Source: Rhizobium sp. BK316 (lineage in GTDB: Bacteria; Pseudomonadota; Alphaproteobacteria; Rhizobiales; Rhizobiaceae). From it: a stretch of DNA of 64,000 nt. Shown in pieces: positions 8,063-21,201 of this stretch. The notes beneath the pieces were generated by a model. That model worked only from the letters and a program-made list of their open reading frames with translations, was not told the DNA's origin and did not search any database. The position numbers and the translations under genes are program-made. Numbering within the stretch: position 1 is the stretch's first letter; each line of letters begins with the position of its first letter. Location of the stretch: positions 186,001 to 250,000 of the forward strand of contig NZ_JACHZR010000005.1 in the NCBI RefSeq assembly GCF_014193695.1, in the 5' to 3' direction.

Positions 8063-9517
8063 TCAGCGCGGCAGAACCGTCGAGCCCATCAGCGCTTCGT
8101 CGATGGCGCGTGCTGCCTGGCGGCCTTCACGGATCGCCCAGACAACCAGAGACTGGCCACGGCGCACGTCGCCCGCCGTCCAGAGCTTGTCGACCGAAGT
8201 CTTGTAGTCGCGGTCGTTGGCGACAACATTGGTCGAGCCACGCTTGTCGGTGTTGAGCGTCAGCTTGCCATCGAGCTCCTTCAGCACGCTGTCTTTGAAC
8301 GGGCCGCTGAAGCCGATGGCGATGAAGGCGAGATCCGCCTTGATGACAAAATCCGTTCCCGGAACCGGGCGGCGGCGCTCGTCGACCTCGCAGCACTTCA
8401 CGCCGGTCAGCACACCGTCTTCACCGACGAATTCGAGCGTCGCGACCTGGAATTCGCGGATCGCGCCTTCGGCCTGCGAAGAGGAAGTACGCATCTTCGT
8501 TGCCCAGAAGGGCCAGACGGCGAGTTTGTCTTCCTTCTCCGGCGGTTGCGGGCGAATGTCGAGCTGGGTCACCTTGACCGCCCCCTGACGGAAGGCCGTG
8601 CCGACGCAATCCGAAGCCGTATCACCACCGCCGACGACGACCACATGCTTGCCGCCGGCCAGGATCGGATCGGACGGCCAGCCGGTGCTGTCGATGTTTT
8701 CACGGCCGACGCGCTTGTTCTGCTGCACCAGATAGGGCATCGCGTCATGAACGCCGGCGAGATCGGTGCCTGGAATGCCGGCTTCACGCGGTGTCTCGGA
8801 ACCGCCGCTGTAAAGCACGGCATCATGATCAGCCAGAAGCTGTTCGACCTTGACGTCGACGCCGACATTGACGCCGCAATGGAAGGTCACGCCCTCGCCC
8901 TTCATCTGCTCGACACGGCGATCGATGAAGTTCTTCTCCATCTTGAAGTCCGGAATGCCGTAGCGCAGCAGGCCACCCGGCTTTGTCTCGCGCTCATAGA
9001 CATGCACATCATGGCCGGCGCGGCCGAGCTGCTGGGCTGCCGCCATACCGGCGGGACCGGAGCCGATGATCGCCACCTTCTTGCCGGTATGGATCGTCGC
9101 CGGCTGCGGACGGATGAAGCCGAGTTCGTAGGCCTTGTCGGCGATTGCCTGTTCGACCGTCTTGATTGCGACCGGGGTATCCTCAAGGTTCAGCGTGCAG
9201 GCTTCCTCGCACGGAGCCGGGCAGACGCGGCCGGTAAATTCCGGGAAGTTGTTGGTCGAATGCAGGTTCTGGATCGCCGCTTCCCAGTTGTTATTGTACA
9301 CAAGGTCGTTCCAATCAGGAATCTGGTTATGAACAGGGCAGCCGGTCGGGCCGTGGCAATAGGGGATGCCACAGTCCATGCAGCGGGCTGCCTGTTTCTG
9401 CACTTCCGGGTCCGACATCGGGATCGTGAATTCACGGAAATGCCGGATGCGGTCCGACGCCGGCTGATACTTCGCTACCTGCCGATCGATTTCCAGAAAC
9501 CCTGTTACCTTACCCAT
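8063..9517 (-). CDS. gltD: glutamate synthase (NADPH) small subunit
   Basis: 484 residues. An N-terminal domain carries the Cys-rich 4Fe-4S ligands (C46, C49, C54, C60, then CPAPCEEAC near 94-102). A FAD-binding Rossmann motif follows (IIGSGPAGMAAAQ, about 150) with the GGLLRYGIPDFKM signature, then an NAD(P)-binding motif (VVVVGGGDTASDC). It passes electrons from NADPH to the large subunit for glutamine plus 2-oxoglutarate to two glutamates. The ATG at 9517 is preceded by AAGGGACG. An in-frame start at 9637 would add 40 residues with no family support. It lies 224 bases downstream of gltB with a perfect hairpin between them. Confidence 0.96.
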   Translation of the reverse strand: MGKVTGFLEIDRQVAKYQPASDRIRHFREFTIPMSDPEVQKQAARCMDCGIPYCHGPTGCPVHNQIPDWNDLVYNNNWEAAIQNLHSTNNFPEFTGRVCPAPCEEACTLNLEDTPVAIKTVEQAIADKAYELGFIRPQPATIHTGKKVAIIGSGPAGMAAAQQLGRAGHDVHVYERETKPGGLLRYGIPDFKMEKNFIDRRVEQMKGEGVTFHCGVNVGVDVKVEQLLADHDAVLYSGGSETPREAGIPGTDLAGVHDAMPYLVQQNKRVGRENIDSTGWPSDPILAGGKHVVVVGGGDTASDCVGTAFRQGAVKVTQLDIRPQPPEKEDKLAVWPFWATKMRTSSSQAEGAIREFQVATLEFVGEDGVLTGVKCCEVDERRRPVPGTDFVIKADLAFIAIGFSGPFKDSVLKELDGKLTLNTDKRGSTNVVANDRDYKTSVDKLWTAGDVRRGQSLVVWAIREGRQAARAIDEALMGSTVLPR

Positions 9518-9698
9518 ATTTTCGTCCCTTACCCTCATGACCGCCTCGCCTGCGGCCAGTTGTCTGTTCAGCCTCGATCGCGGAGGCAGGTTGTTTGCTT
9601 TGACCGTCATCAGAACATATCCCTGATTTCCATCCACGCGGTCGCGCCAGCTTCAAGCTCGCGGCTGATCGTCGTTGAGTCATTGAGATATTTCAGTC

Positions 9699-9729
9699 AT
9701 CCGCCACGCGCTGTTGAGGCGTGGCGGAT
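9699..9729 (-). promoter_or_regulatory. perfect hairpin in the gltB-gltD spacer
   Basis: An 11-bp perfect inverted repeat (ATCCGCCACGC at 9699-9709, partner at 9719-9729) with a 9-base loop, starting 13 bases past the gltB stop on the minus strand. No T-run follows, so it is more likely an RNA-stabilising or partly terminating structure than a full terminator. It could set different levels of gltB and gltD. Confidence 0.55.
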
Positions 9730-9741
9730 TGTTCGGTGCAA

Positions 9742-14466
<4,725 letters not shown>

Positions 14467-15010
14467 CGTCTTCCTCCTGTCGAAGCCCGCGGGACTGCGG
14501 GCGGCTTTTTGTCGCGCTCCGCACCCTGAAGATAGGTCCGGCGCGTGACAGCGCTGTTGCATTGTGAAGATCCGGTCGCAGACACCTGCTTTTCAACGAA
14601 AGCAAACCGTCGCGTTCCGCGCCTGCCATTCGCCTCCGCGCGCCGCCATGTGAAGGCTTGGCGCTCGAAAGAACTATAGCGTGAAAGCCGCTCTGTGCCA
14701 GGGCTTTTGGCGCCTCTTCGGCCGGGAAGGCCAAAATAGGACAGCAACCCTGTCCTAGTTCATCCGTTCAATGCCAGAAACAATTCCTCTTCGCAAGGGC
14801 ATCCTCTTAAAAAAACATCAATTTGCGACGGAAGATTGCCAAATCGGCCAAAACAGCGACATAAAATTACACAGAGAGAAACCATTTTGTTTTTTGATTA
14901 CGCAGTTCAATTTCTGTGATGCATTCCGGCTTCCGCCCTTGATCCTGTGAAGCTTTGGCGTAATGTCCCTTCCCGAACCTCCCGCCCCATCATTTTCAAT
15001 GGTTTCCTCC
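14467..15010. promoter_or_regulatory. divergent gltB / threonine aldolase control region
   Basis: This is 544 bases with no convincing gene. On the gltB side (minus strand) there is a TAGGACAG/CTGTCCTA hairpin (14737-14744 and 14750-14757) followed by TTTT in the gltB direction, and a GCCCGC/GCGGGC hairpin (14485-14502) just upstream of the gltB ribosome binding site. The stretch 14810-14960 is AT-richer than its surroundings and probably holds the promoters. I could not assign a specific regulator site. Confidence 0.45.
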
Positions 15011-16063
15011 ATGATTTTTGCCTCTGACAATTGGGCTGGCGCCCATAAATCCATTGCCGAACGCCTGCTTGCCGAATCCGCCGGGTTTGCGGCCGCTTAT
15101 GGCAACAGCGATCTCGACAAAAGGGTAGAAGCCCGCTTCTCCGAGATCTTCGAACGCGAGGTTTCCGTCTTCTTCGTCGCCACCGGCACAGCGGCCAACT
15201 CTCTGGCACTGGCAAGCGTCCAGCGCCCCGGCGGGATCACCTTCTGCCATTCGGAAGCCCACGTGATCGAGGATGAATGCGGCGCGCCGGAATTCTTCTC
15301 CGGCTCCGCCCGCCTCATGGCCGTCGAAGGTGAGGCCGGCAAGATCGATCCGGCCAGGCTCTCGGCAAAGATCGCGCACTTCCCCGAAGATGCCCTCCGT
15401 CATGGCCGCGCCAGCGCCGTCACCATCACACAATCGACCGAAATCGGTACCGTCTATTCGCTGCCGGAAATCGGCGAAATTTCCTCGATCGCCAAGAAAC
15501 GGGGACTGCCCCTGCACATGGACGGTGCGCGCTTTGCCAATGCGCTGGTTGCATTGAATGCAACACCTGCCGAAATGACCTGGAAGCGCGGCGTCGATAT
15601 GCTCTCCTTCGGCGGAACGAAGAATGGCTGCTGGTGCGCGGAAGCGATCGTCTTCTTCAATCCGGAGCAGGCGAAGGAAATGCATTTCATTCGCAAGCGC
15701 GCCGCCCAGCACTTCTCCAAGTCGCGCTTCATCGCAGCTCAGTTCGATGCCTATTTCGAAAACGGCCTCTGGCTCGATCTCGCCCGCCATTCCAACGGCA
15801 TGGCAGACCGCCTGCGCGCCGGTATCGGTACCAGCAATTCCGCTCGCCTCGCCTGGCCGACAGCCTCGAACGAAGTCTTCGCCGTCATTCCGAAGTCCGC
15901 AGCGAAGACGGCAGAAGCCAGGGGCGCAAAATTCTACGCGTGGCCAATCCCGGCCGGCACATCGGATCTCGTTTCGGAAGGTGAAACGCTCATTCGGCTG
16001 GTCACCAGCTTCGCCACGACCGAGACCGATGTCGACGGCTTCCTGAAGTGCCTGGCGGCCTGA
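15011..16063 (+). CDS. low-specificity L-threonine aldolase (beta-eliminating lyase family)
   Basis: 350 residues from the ATG at 15011. It is a PLP-dependent fold type I enzyme: Lys204 in LSFGGTKNG binds PLP, and HMDGARFANAL holds the conserved Asp and Arg. It is predicted to cleave L-threonine or allo-threonine to glycine and acetaldehyde. The family in rhizobia begins with an FASDNWAGAH-like stretch, so I chose 15011. In-frame ATGs at 14963 and 14999 would add 16 or 4 residues, and none of the three has a good ribosome binding site. It stands alone, with a terminator shared with the convergent LysR gene. Confidence 0.88.
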   Translation: MIFASDNWAGAHKSIAERLLAESAGFAAAYGNSDLDKRVEARFSEIFEREVSVFFVATGTAANSLALASVQRPGGITFCHSEAHVIEDECGAPEFFSGSARLMAVEGEAGKIDPARLSAKIAHFPEDALRHGRASAVTITQSTEIGTVYSLPEIGEISSIAKKRGLPLHMDGARFANALVALNATPAEMTWKRGVDMLSFGGTKNGCWCAEAIVFFNPEQAKEMHFIRKRAAQHFSKSRFIAAQFDAYFENGLWLDLARHSNGMADRLRAGIGTSNSARLAWPTASNEVFAVIPKSAAKTAEARGAKFYAWPIPAGTSDLVSEGETLIRLVTSFATTETDVDGFLKCLAA

Positions 16064-16145
16064 TTTTCGAAAGCACCGGACGCCCGCTCACAAGGTGGTG
16101 TGTTCCGGTCTCTTTTGGAACAAAGCCGGTTTCTTCGAATGAAAG

Positions 16146-16168
16146 TCCCGCCGTTCGGGCGGGATTTT
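16146..16168. terminator. terminator between threonine aldolase and LysR genes
   Basis: A TCCCGCC/GGCGGGA stem (16146-16152 and 16158-16164) is followed by TTTT on the plus strand, and by CTTTC on the minus strand. It lies between the two convergent stop codons and so may serve both. Confidence 0.75.
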
Positions 16169-16172
16169 GCAC

Positions 16173-17027
16173 TCAGGCAGACCGCAACCCCCTGACCTTC
16201 TTCAAAATATCCTCCGAAAGGGCCGCCACCAACGCCTGATCGGCTCCCTTGCGCGGCACCAGAACGAATTCGACATCCTCCAGCACCGGTAACTTGCCTG
16301 GAGCGATTTCCTTCAGACCCGAGGGCGCCATGCTGCGCGGCTGCACCAACACCCCCATGCCGGCGCGCGCCGCAGCCGTCAGCCCGCTCAGGCTGCCGCA
16401 GGTGCAGACGATGCGCCAGGCCACACCATGCCGCCCGAGCGCCTCCAGCGCGATGGCGCGCGTGACGCTCGGCGGCGGAAAGGCGATCAGCGGCAATGGA
16501 CTGGAGGAAAGCACATGCTGAGGATCACGGGCCAGCCAGACCAACGGCTCCCGATAGACGAGCCTTCCGAGCTCGTCGCCGAGCCTGCGCTTGGCAAGCA
16601 CGAGGTCGATCGCTCCCGCATCCTGCATTTCGTAGAGCACACCCGAAAGTGCGACCGTCAGTTCCAGATCGACGGAGGGATGCGAGCGCACGAAGTCTTC
16701 CAGCACCGCCGGCAACTGGCTCGTCACGAAATCTTCGGAAACGCCGAGCCGCAGGCGTCCCCGCAGGCTGCCGCCTTTAAACAACGACTGCACCTGCCCC
16801 TCGATCAACAGCATGGCACGCGCATGCGTAAGCAGGGCCTCGCCGTCACCGGTCAGCACGACCTTGTGCGTATCCCGCTCCAGCAGCCGGCGCCCGAGCG
16901 AGGTCTCCAGCCTCTGAATGTGCTGGCTGACCGTCGACTGCCCGAGGCCCAGCCTTTCAGCAGCAAGCGTGAAGCTGCCCATTTGTTCGACGGTAACGAA
17001 ACTGCGAAGCTGTGAGAGATCCAGCAT
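16173..17027 (-). CDS. LysR-family transcriptional regulator
   Basis: 284 residues. An N-terminal winged helix-turn-helix (about 3-62, with LGLGQSTVSQHIQRLE) is followed by a LysR substrate-binding domain (about 88-280). It is divergently transcribed from the bile-acid-symporter-like gene, with 94 bases between the starts. By the usual LysR pattern it probably controls that carrier and itself. The ligand is unknown. Confidence 0.92.
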   Translation of the reverse strand: MLDLSQLRSFVTVEQMGSFTLAAERLGLGQSTVSQHIQRLETSLGRRLLERDTHKVVLTGDGEALLTHARAMLLIEGQVQSLFKGGSLRGRLRLGVSEDFVTSQLPAVLEDFVRSHPSVDLELTVALSGVLYEMQDAGAIDLVLAKRRLGDELGRLVYREPLVWLARDPQHVLSSSPLPLIAFPPPSVTRAIALEALGRHGVAWRIVCTCGSLSGLTAAARAGMGVLVQPRSMAPSGLKEIAPGKLPVLEDVEFVLVPRKGADQALVAALSEDILKKVRGLRSA

Positions 17028-17121
17028 GCCTAAAATCCAGATTTATGATAACTGTTATTTCTTGCATCCTGGATCATAATGAGCGACAGAACAATGACTC
17101 ATTTATTCCAGCGAGACCGCT

Positions 17122-18126
17122 ATGCGCCGCTTTTTGCCCGATACATTCACGATCCTGCTCGTCTGCACTGTTATCCTTGCCTCGATCTTCCCGGCGAGCG
17201 GCACGTTTGCCGACTGGTTCGGTGTAGCGACCGATATCGCCATCGCGCTGCTGTTCTTCCTGCATGGCGCGCGCCTTTCACGCGATGTCGTCATTGCTGG
17301 CCTGCTGCACTGGCGGCTGCATCTGGTGATCCTGCTGACGACCTTCGGTATTTTCCCGATCCTTGGTCTCGCAGTGGGTCTCATTCCAGATTCGATCCTG
17401 CCGCAGCCGCTCTATCTCGGCATTCTCTTCCTCTGCGTGCTGCCGTCGACGGTCCAATCCTCCATTGCCTTCACCTCAATGGCCGGCGGCAACGTGCCGG
17501 CGGCGATCTGCTCGGCTTCAGCTTCCAATATCTTCGGCATGTTCCTGACGCCGCTGCTCGTCGGCCTGCTTTTCTCGGTCGGCGGCCATGGCGGCTTTTC
17601 CTTCGACGCGCTCGAACAGATCCTGCTCCAGCTTCTGGCCCCCTTCGTCGTTGGCCAGATCCTGCAGCCCTGGATCGGCGACTGGATCCGCTCCAAGAAG
17701 AAGATCCTGATGCCCGTCGACCGCGGCTCCATCCTGATGGTCGTCTATCTAGCCTTCTCGACGGCTGTCGTCGAAGGTCTGTGGCACACCTTCTCGATCG
17801 CCGACATCGCCGCCGTGATCATTGCCGACATGGTGCTGCTTGCCCTCGTTCTCGTTATCACCATGTATGGCAGCCGCTGGCTGGGCTTCAGCAAGGCCGA
17901 TGAGATCACCATCACCTTTTGCGGCTCGAAAAAGAGCCTCGCAAGCGGCGTACCGATGGCAAACGTCATCTTCGCCGGCCAGTCGATCGGCGCAATCGTC
18001 CTGCCGCTGATGCTCTTCCATCAGATCCAGCTGATGGTCTGCGCCGTTATCGCCCAAAAATATGCGGCGGCCGCAGCCCGCCGAGCGACCGAAAAGCAGC
18101 TTGAAGAAGCTGCAAGCCCAGCCTGA
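17122..18126 (+). CDS. bile acid:sodium symporter family (SBF-like, YfeH type) membrane protein
   Basis: 334 residues with about ten hydrophobic segments spread over residues 5-320. The order and conserved polar stretches (TVQSSIAFTSMAGGNVPAA, FCGSKKSLASGVPMA) match the SBF-like branch that includes E. coli YfeH. The family is related to sodium-coupled organic-anion carriers, but substrates are mostly unknown. Its head-to-head LysR neighbour suggests substrate-induced expression. A strong bidirectional terminator follows. Confidence 0.88.
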   Translation: MRRFLPDTFTILLVCTVILASIFPASGTFADWFGVATDIAIALLFFLHGARLSRDVVIAGLLHWRLHLVILLTTFGIFPILGLAVGLIPDSILPQPLYLGILFLCVLPSTVQSSIAFTSMAGGNVPAAICSASASNIFGMFLTPLLVGLLFSVGGHGGFSFDALEQILLQLLAPFVVGQILQPWIGDWIRSKKKILMPVDRGSILMVVYLAFSTAVVEGLWHTFSIADIAAVIIADMVLLALVLVITMYGSRWLGFSKADEITITFCGSKKSLASGVPMANVIFAGQSIGAIVLPLMLFHQIQLMVCAVIAQKYAAAAARRATEKQLEEAASPA

Positions 18127-18151
18127 TCGAACAAAATGACCACAAACAAAA

Positions 18152-18182
18152 ACGGCGCCCCCTCAAGGGCGCCGTCTTTGTT
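18152..18182. terminator. bidirectional terminator between carrier and hsp20 genes
   Basis: A 9-bp perfect stem (ACGGCGCCC at 18152-18160, partner at 18167-18175) with a 6-base loop. It is followed by CTTTGTTT on the plus strand and by TTTTTGTTTG on the minus strand, so it can end both convergent transcripts. Confidence 0.85.
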
Positions 18183-18201
18183 TGATCCGTCTGAAAGCGA
18201 A

Positions 18202-18672
18202 TTAGTTGTTGACGACCTGTGCTTCGATTGCCTTCGGAGCTTCGACCGGCTCTGCGGCAATCGCAATCTTGCGGGGCTTCAGAGCCTCCGGGATGCTGCG
18301 CAGAAGGTCGATGTGCAGGAGGCCGTTCTTCAACGAAGCGGCGGTTACTTCGACATGGTCGGCAAGCTGGAAGCGGCGCTCGAATGCGCGCTTTGCGATG
18401 CCGCGATACAGGTACTCGCTGCCATCGGCATTTTCTTCGCGCTTTTCACCCTTCACGGTGAGCGCATGGGCATGCGATTCGATAGCGAGTTCGGTTTCGT
18501 CGAAGCCCGCAACGGCCATGGTAATGCGATAGGTATTCTCACCGGTCCGCTCGATATTATAGGGCGGATAGGTTGGGACCTGCTCCGGCTGGGCAAGGCT
18601 GTCAAGCATCGTGAAGAGACGGTCGAAACCGACGGTGGAACGATAAAGGGGAGAGAAGTCTACGTGACGCAT
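18202..18672 (-). CDS. small heat-shock protein, Hsp20/IbpA family
   Basis: 156 residues. An N-terminal MRHVDFSPLYRSTVGFDRLF arm, typical of alphaproteobacterial class A sHsps, is followed by an alpha-crystallin domain (about 35-130, with ENTYRITMAVAGF and RAFERRFQLADHV) and a C-terminal tail. ATP-independent holdase that binds unfolding proteins at high temperature. Start at 18672 is fixed by AGGAGG; longer frames upstream run through the leader RNA. It is controlled at two levels visible in the sequence: a sigma-32-like promoter and a ROSE-type RNA thermometer. Confidence 0.95.
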   Translation of the reverse strand: MRHVDFSPLYRSTVGFDRLFTMLDSLAQPEQVPTYPPYNIERTGENTYRITMAVAGFDETELAIESHAHALTVKGEKREENADGSEYLYRGIAKRAFERRFQLADHVEVTAASLKNGLLHIDLLRSIPEALKPRKIAIAAEPVEAPKAIEAQVVNN

Positions 18673-18770
18673 GATGTCCTCCTTGGGAAGCGACGTGTTG
18701 CGATATGATGCCCCTGAAACCCCATCTTGGCGGCTTCGGGACGGTTGTGCGGACCCTTCCGGCGTCCGCA
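18673..18770 (-). ncRNA. ROSE-type RNA thermometer in the hsp20 leader
   Basis: The last leader hairpin (18676-18694, read on the minus strand as GUCGCUUCCCAAGGAGGAC) buries the ribosome binding site. GUC and CUUC pair with GGAGGAC, leaving one G of the UCGCU motif bulged opposite the Shine-Dalgarno. This is the ROSE hallmark U(U/C)GCU. A second perfect hairpin, TGCGGAC/GTCCGCA (18748-18754 and 18764-18770), forms the 5' end. The length of about 98 nt fits rhizobial ROSE elements, which melt on heating and expose the start region. Confidence 0.85.
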
Positions 18771-18776
18771 AAGTTC

Positions 18777-18805
18777 AGATGGTGATGGCTTTCCGAGACT
18801 TCAAG
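18777..18805 (-). promoter_or_regulatory. sigma-32 (RpoH)-type heat-shock promoter for hsp20
   Basis: Read on the minus strand there is a CTTGAAG -35 element (18799-18805), a 14-base spacer and CACCATCT (18777-18784). The latter matches 7 of 8 positions of the CCCCATnT heat-shock -10 box. The predicted start near 18770 coincides with the first base of the 5' ROSE hairpin. Confidence 0.65.
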
Positions 18806-18894
18806 CCCCTCGCCAAATCGCTGGAATCCTGCGTGAACCCTGCATGAACGGCAGGTTCGGCGAAGGTTCAGACGCCGCTCGCTAGAGATAGGCG

Positions 18895-18995
18895 CATCGG
18901 GTGACACTGGCCCGAAGGCTGGAGTGTATCGTCCCTTCTTCTTCAGCCTAGATTCGGCCGGCCAAGAGCTCCCTCAGCTCCGCCGGCCTTTTTTC
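18895..18995 (+). ncRNA. candidate small RNA with its own terminator
   Basis: A plus-strand intrinsic terminator with no plus-strand gene upstream: GGCCGGC (18956-18962) pairs with GCCGGCC (18982-18988), with an inner GAGCT/AGCTC stem, then TTTTTT. Upstream lie a hairpin with ACACT/AGTGT arms (about 18904-18927) and an unpaired pyrimidine-rich stretch (CCCTTCTTCTTC). Hairpin, open pyrimidine region and U-tailed terminator together are the design of an Hfq-type sRNA. The promoter is weak (TAGAGA near 18883), so the 5' end is a guess. Confidence 0.35.
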
Positions 18996-19279
18996 TTCAG
19001 GCATAAAGCTCTGCAAGCTGATTCTGCGTCGCGTCCAATCCGTTAGCCGCGCCATCTTGATGGCTCAGCATGAGAGCGCTGACAATGCACGACAGGGCCA
19101 CTGAATCGCCGCTTGAAAATATCGAAAGAGGGCGGCCGCTCCCTTTGCCGCCAACCTGCCGTATAGAAAAATCTGAATATATTATACTTCTCTTATATTG
19201 AGCGGCAATTTCGCCATTGATTTTCCCAGCTTCTGCGATATCCCCTAGTATACCTCTCACGCGAAGAAACATTCAGCCT

Positions 19280-20251
19280 ATGGAACAGGTTCTTCATTCG
19301 ACTCCAGACAATCCGGCGCCGGAGAACCGCACCGAGGGCTTTTTCGAAACCCACGACGGTCAGAGGTTGCGTTTTGCCGTCTTCCGGTCGCAAACACCGG
19401 TCGCCCACGGAACAGTGGTCCTCCTGCACGGACGCAGCGAATATATCGAGAAGTATTTCGAAACGATCCGCGACCTCACCGCCAAGGGGCTCTGGGTCGC
19501 GACCTATGATCTGCGCGGTCAGGGTGGCTCGTCCCGGCTGATCAAGAAACGCAATCACGGCCACATCCGCCGCTTTTCCGATTACGAACGCGATCTCGAC
19601 ACGTTCCTCGAAAAGGTCGTGCTGCCGGATACCCGCCTGCCCTTCTACATGCTCGCCCATTCCACAGGCGCGCTGATTGCGCTTTCCGCCGCCCCTTATC
19701 TGTCGACGCGCATCGAGCGCATGGTGCTATCAGCCCCTTTCCTTGGCCTTATTGGCCAGGCTGCTTCCGAGGGTATTATCCGCACGGTATCAGCCACGCT
19801 CAGCGCCATCGGCCTCGGCGGCGTGCCGCTCGGCAAGATGAAAGAGCTGGAATTCCCTGATAACCCTCTCACGTCGGATGAAACGCGTTTCGAACGGAAT
19901 GCGGCGATCGCAAAGGCCCACCCGGAGCTCGCTCTCGGAGCGCCAACCGCCCGCTGGATGCACGAATGCATGAAAGCGATCGACCGGGTGACCCAGCCCT
20001 ACCATCTCTTTTCGATTACCATCCCCTCCGTCGTCATCGCGCCGACGCGCGACGGGCTGGTGCCTTATACGGCGCAGGAACGGCTCTCACGCTATTTCCG
20101 CGCCGGTCAGCTTGTCCCGATCAACGGTGCCCGCCACGAGATATTCCAGGAAAGGGATATGTATCGCACAGCCGCGCTTGCCGCCTTCCATGCCTTCATT
20201 CCCGGCAGCGACGCCGAGGCGACTGACGAAGTGACGGCGATCGGCGTCTGA
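19280..20251 (+). CDS. alpha/beta hydrolase, lysophospholipase (PldB-like) family
   Basis: 323 residues from the ATG at 19280. The alpha/beta-hydrolase order is clear: oxyanion region LLHGRSEYIEKY (about 50-61), YDLRGQGGSS, nucleophile elbow LAHSTGAL (Ser near 134), then a late Asp (PTRDGLVPY) and His (NGARHEIFQE). It matches the Hydrolase_4/PldB group that attacks monoacyl-glycerols or lysophospholipids. No signal peptide is visible. An in-frame start at 19217 would add 21 residues. It stands alone and converges on hisN. Confidence 0.82.
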   Translation: MEQVLHSTPDNPAPENRTEGFFETHDGQRLRFAVFRSQTPVAHGTVVLLHGRSEYIEKYFETIRDLTAKGLWVATYDLRGQGGSSRLIKKRNHGHIRRFSDYERDLDTFLEKVVLPDTRLPFYMLAHSTGALIALSAAPYLSTRIERMVLSAPFLGLIGQAASEGIIRTVSATLSAIGLGGVPLGKMKELEFPDNPLTSDETRFERNAAIAKAHPELALGAPTARWMHECMKAIDRVTQPYHLFSITIPSVVIAPTRDGLVPYTAQERLSRYFRAGQLVPINGARHEIFQERDMYRTAALAAFHAFIPGSDAEATDEVTAIGV

Positions 20252-20308
20252 GCCTTTTCTTACGCATATCGCTGTCGCAAAACCACTACGCACTTTTGTG
20301 CGACATGT

Positions 20309-21082
20309 TTAGCGCTGTAGGATGGCGATCGCCTCTTCGTAAACCGCCCTGCTGCCGGCTGCGATGATCGAGCCACCGTTTTCCGGCCGCCCGCCGTCCC
20401 AGGTGGTCATGATCCCGCCGGCGCCTTCGATGACAGGAATGATCCCGCCGACGTCATAGGGTTTGAGGCTATTCTCGATGACGAGATCGACATGGCCTGC
20501 TGCCAGCAGCGCATAGGCATAACAATCACAGCCGTAGCGGAAGAGCCTGACCTTGCTTTCGATCTCACGATATTTCTCCATCTCCTCGCCGACGAAGAGA
20601 TGCGGCGAGGTGGTGAAGAGTATCGCACTCGAAAGGGCGTCACAGTCGCGCACCTGCAGCCGGCGCTCACCCTCCGGCCCGCTATAGGTCGAGCCATTCT
20701 CATCGCCGAAATACCGCTCACCGGTGAAGGGCTGCTCGATCATGCCGGCAACCGCCCGGCCATTCTTCTGCAGGCCGATCAACGTTCCCCAAACCGGAAC
20801 GCCGGAAATGAAGGCGCGTGTGCCGTCGATCGGATCGATCACCCACACATGCTCGCGATCGAGACCGACATTGCCATGCTCTTCGCCGAGAATGCCGTGC
20901 TCGGGGAAATTCGCCTCGATCAGCGCACGAATAGCCGTCTCGGCGGCCCTGTCGCCTTCCGTGACCGGATCGAAGCCCGATGACAGCTTGTTGGTTACAT
21001 TGATGCCCGAGCGAAAGCGCGGCAGGGTTTCTGCCTTTGCAGCTTCGGCGAGACGGTTGAAGAACGAACGGTCGGGAAGCAT
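20309..21082 (-). CDS. hisN: histidinol-phosphatase, inositol monophosphatase fold
   Basis: 257 residues from the ATG at 21082. It carries the IMPase metal-binding motifs GEEHG (about 66-70), DPIDGT (about 83-88) and YDVGG near 215. Its closest resemblance is to HisN, the IMPase-type enzyme that dephosphorylates histidinol phosphate in alphaproteobacteria and actinobacteria. An in-frame GTG at 21094 adds four residues; neither start has a strong ribosome binding site. Alternative: an inositol-1-monophosphatase of the same fold. Its neighbours (sRNA, N-formylglutamate amidohydrolase, cpdR) are the arrangement I recall from related rhizobia. Confidence 0.82.
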   Translation of the reverse strand: MLPDRSFFNRLAEAAKAETLPRFRSGINVTNKLSSGFDPVTEGDRAAETAIRALIEANFPEHGILGEEHGNVGLDREHVWVIDPIDGTRAFISGVPVWGTLIGLQKNGRAVAGMIEQPFTGERYFGDENGSTYSGPEGERRLQVRDCDALSSAILFTTSPHLFVGEEMEKYREIESKVRLFRYGCDCYAYALLAAGHVDLVIENSLKPYDVGGIIPVIEGAGGIMTTWDGGRPENGGSIIAAGSRAVYEEAIAILQR

Positions 21083-21189
21083 GGAGAAATCCACATAGCT
21101 GGCGGGGAATGGCGTTTTTCATAGCGAAAAAGCGGCGGAATGCAAATACAACAGGCAATTTCCGATTAGCTGCCTAAAGATTTTGCAGT

Positions 21190-21201
21190 GCAATATATTG
21201 C
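21190..21201. promoter_or_regulatory. GCAATATATTGC palindrome at the sRNA promoter
   Basis: A 12-bp perfect palindrome directly upstream of, and touching, the -35 box of the small-RNA promoter. It is flanked by repeats of TGCA and by GTGCAATGC inside the spacer. It is positioned like an activator or repressor site. Confidence 0.5.

Noticed and set aside
18997..19272. A possible 91-codon minus-strand gene in the hsp20-lysophospholipase spacer.
   Set aside because: Its 3' half has gene-like codons, but the ribosome binding site is poor, it starts 8 bases from the lysophospholipase start, and only a plus-strand terminator follows. Worth a conservation check but not supported enough to list.
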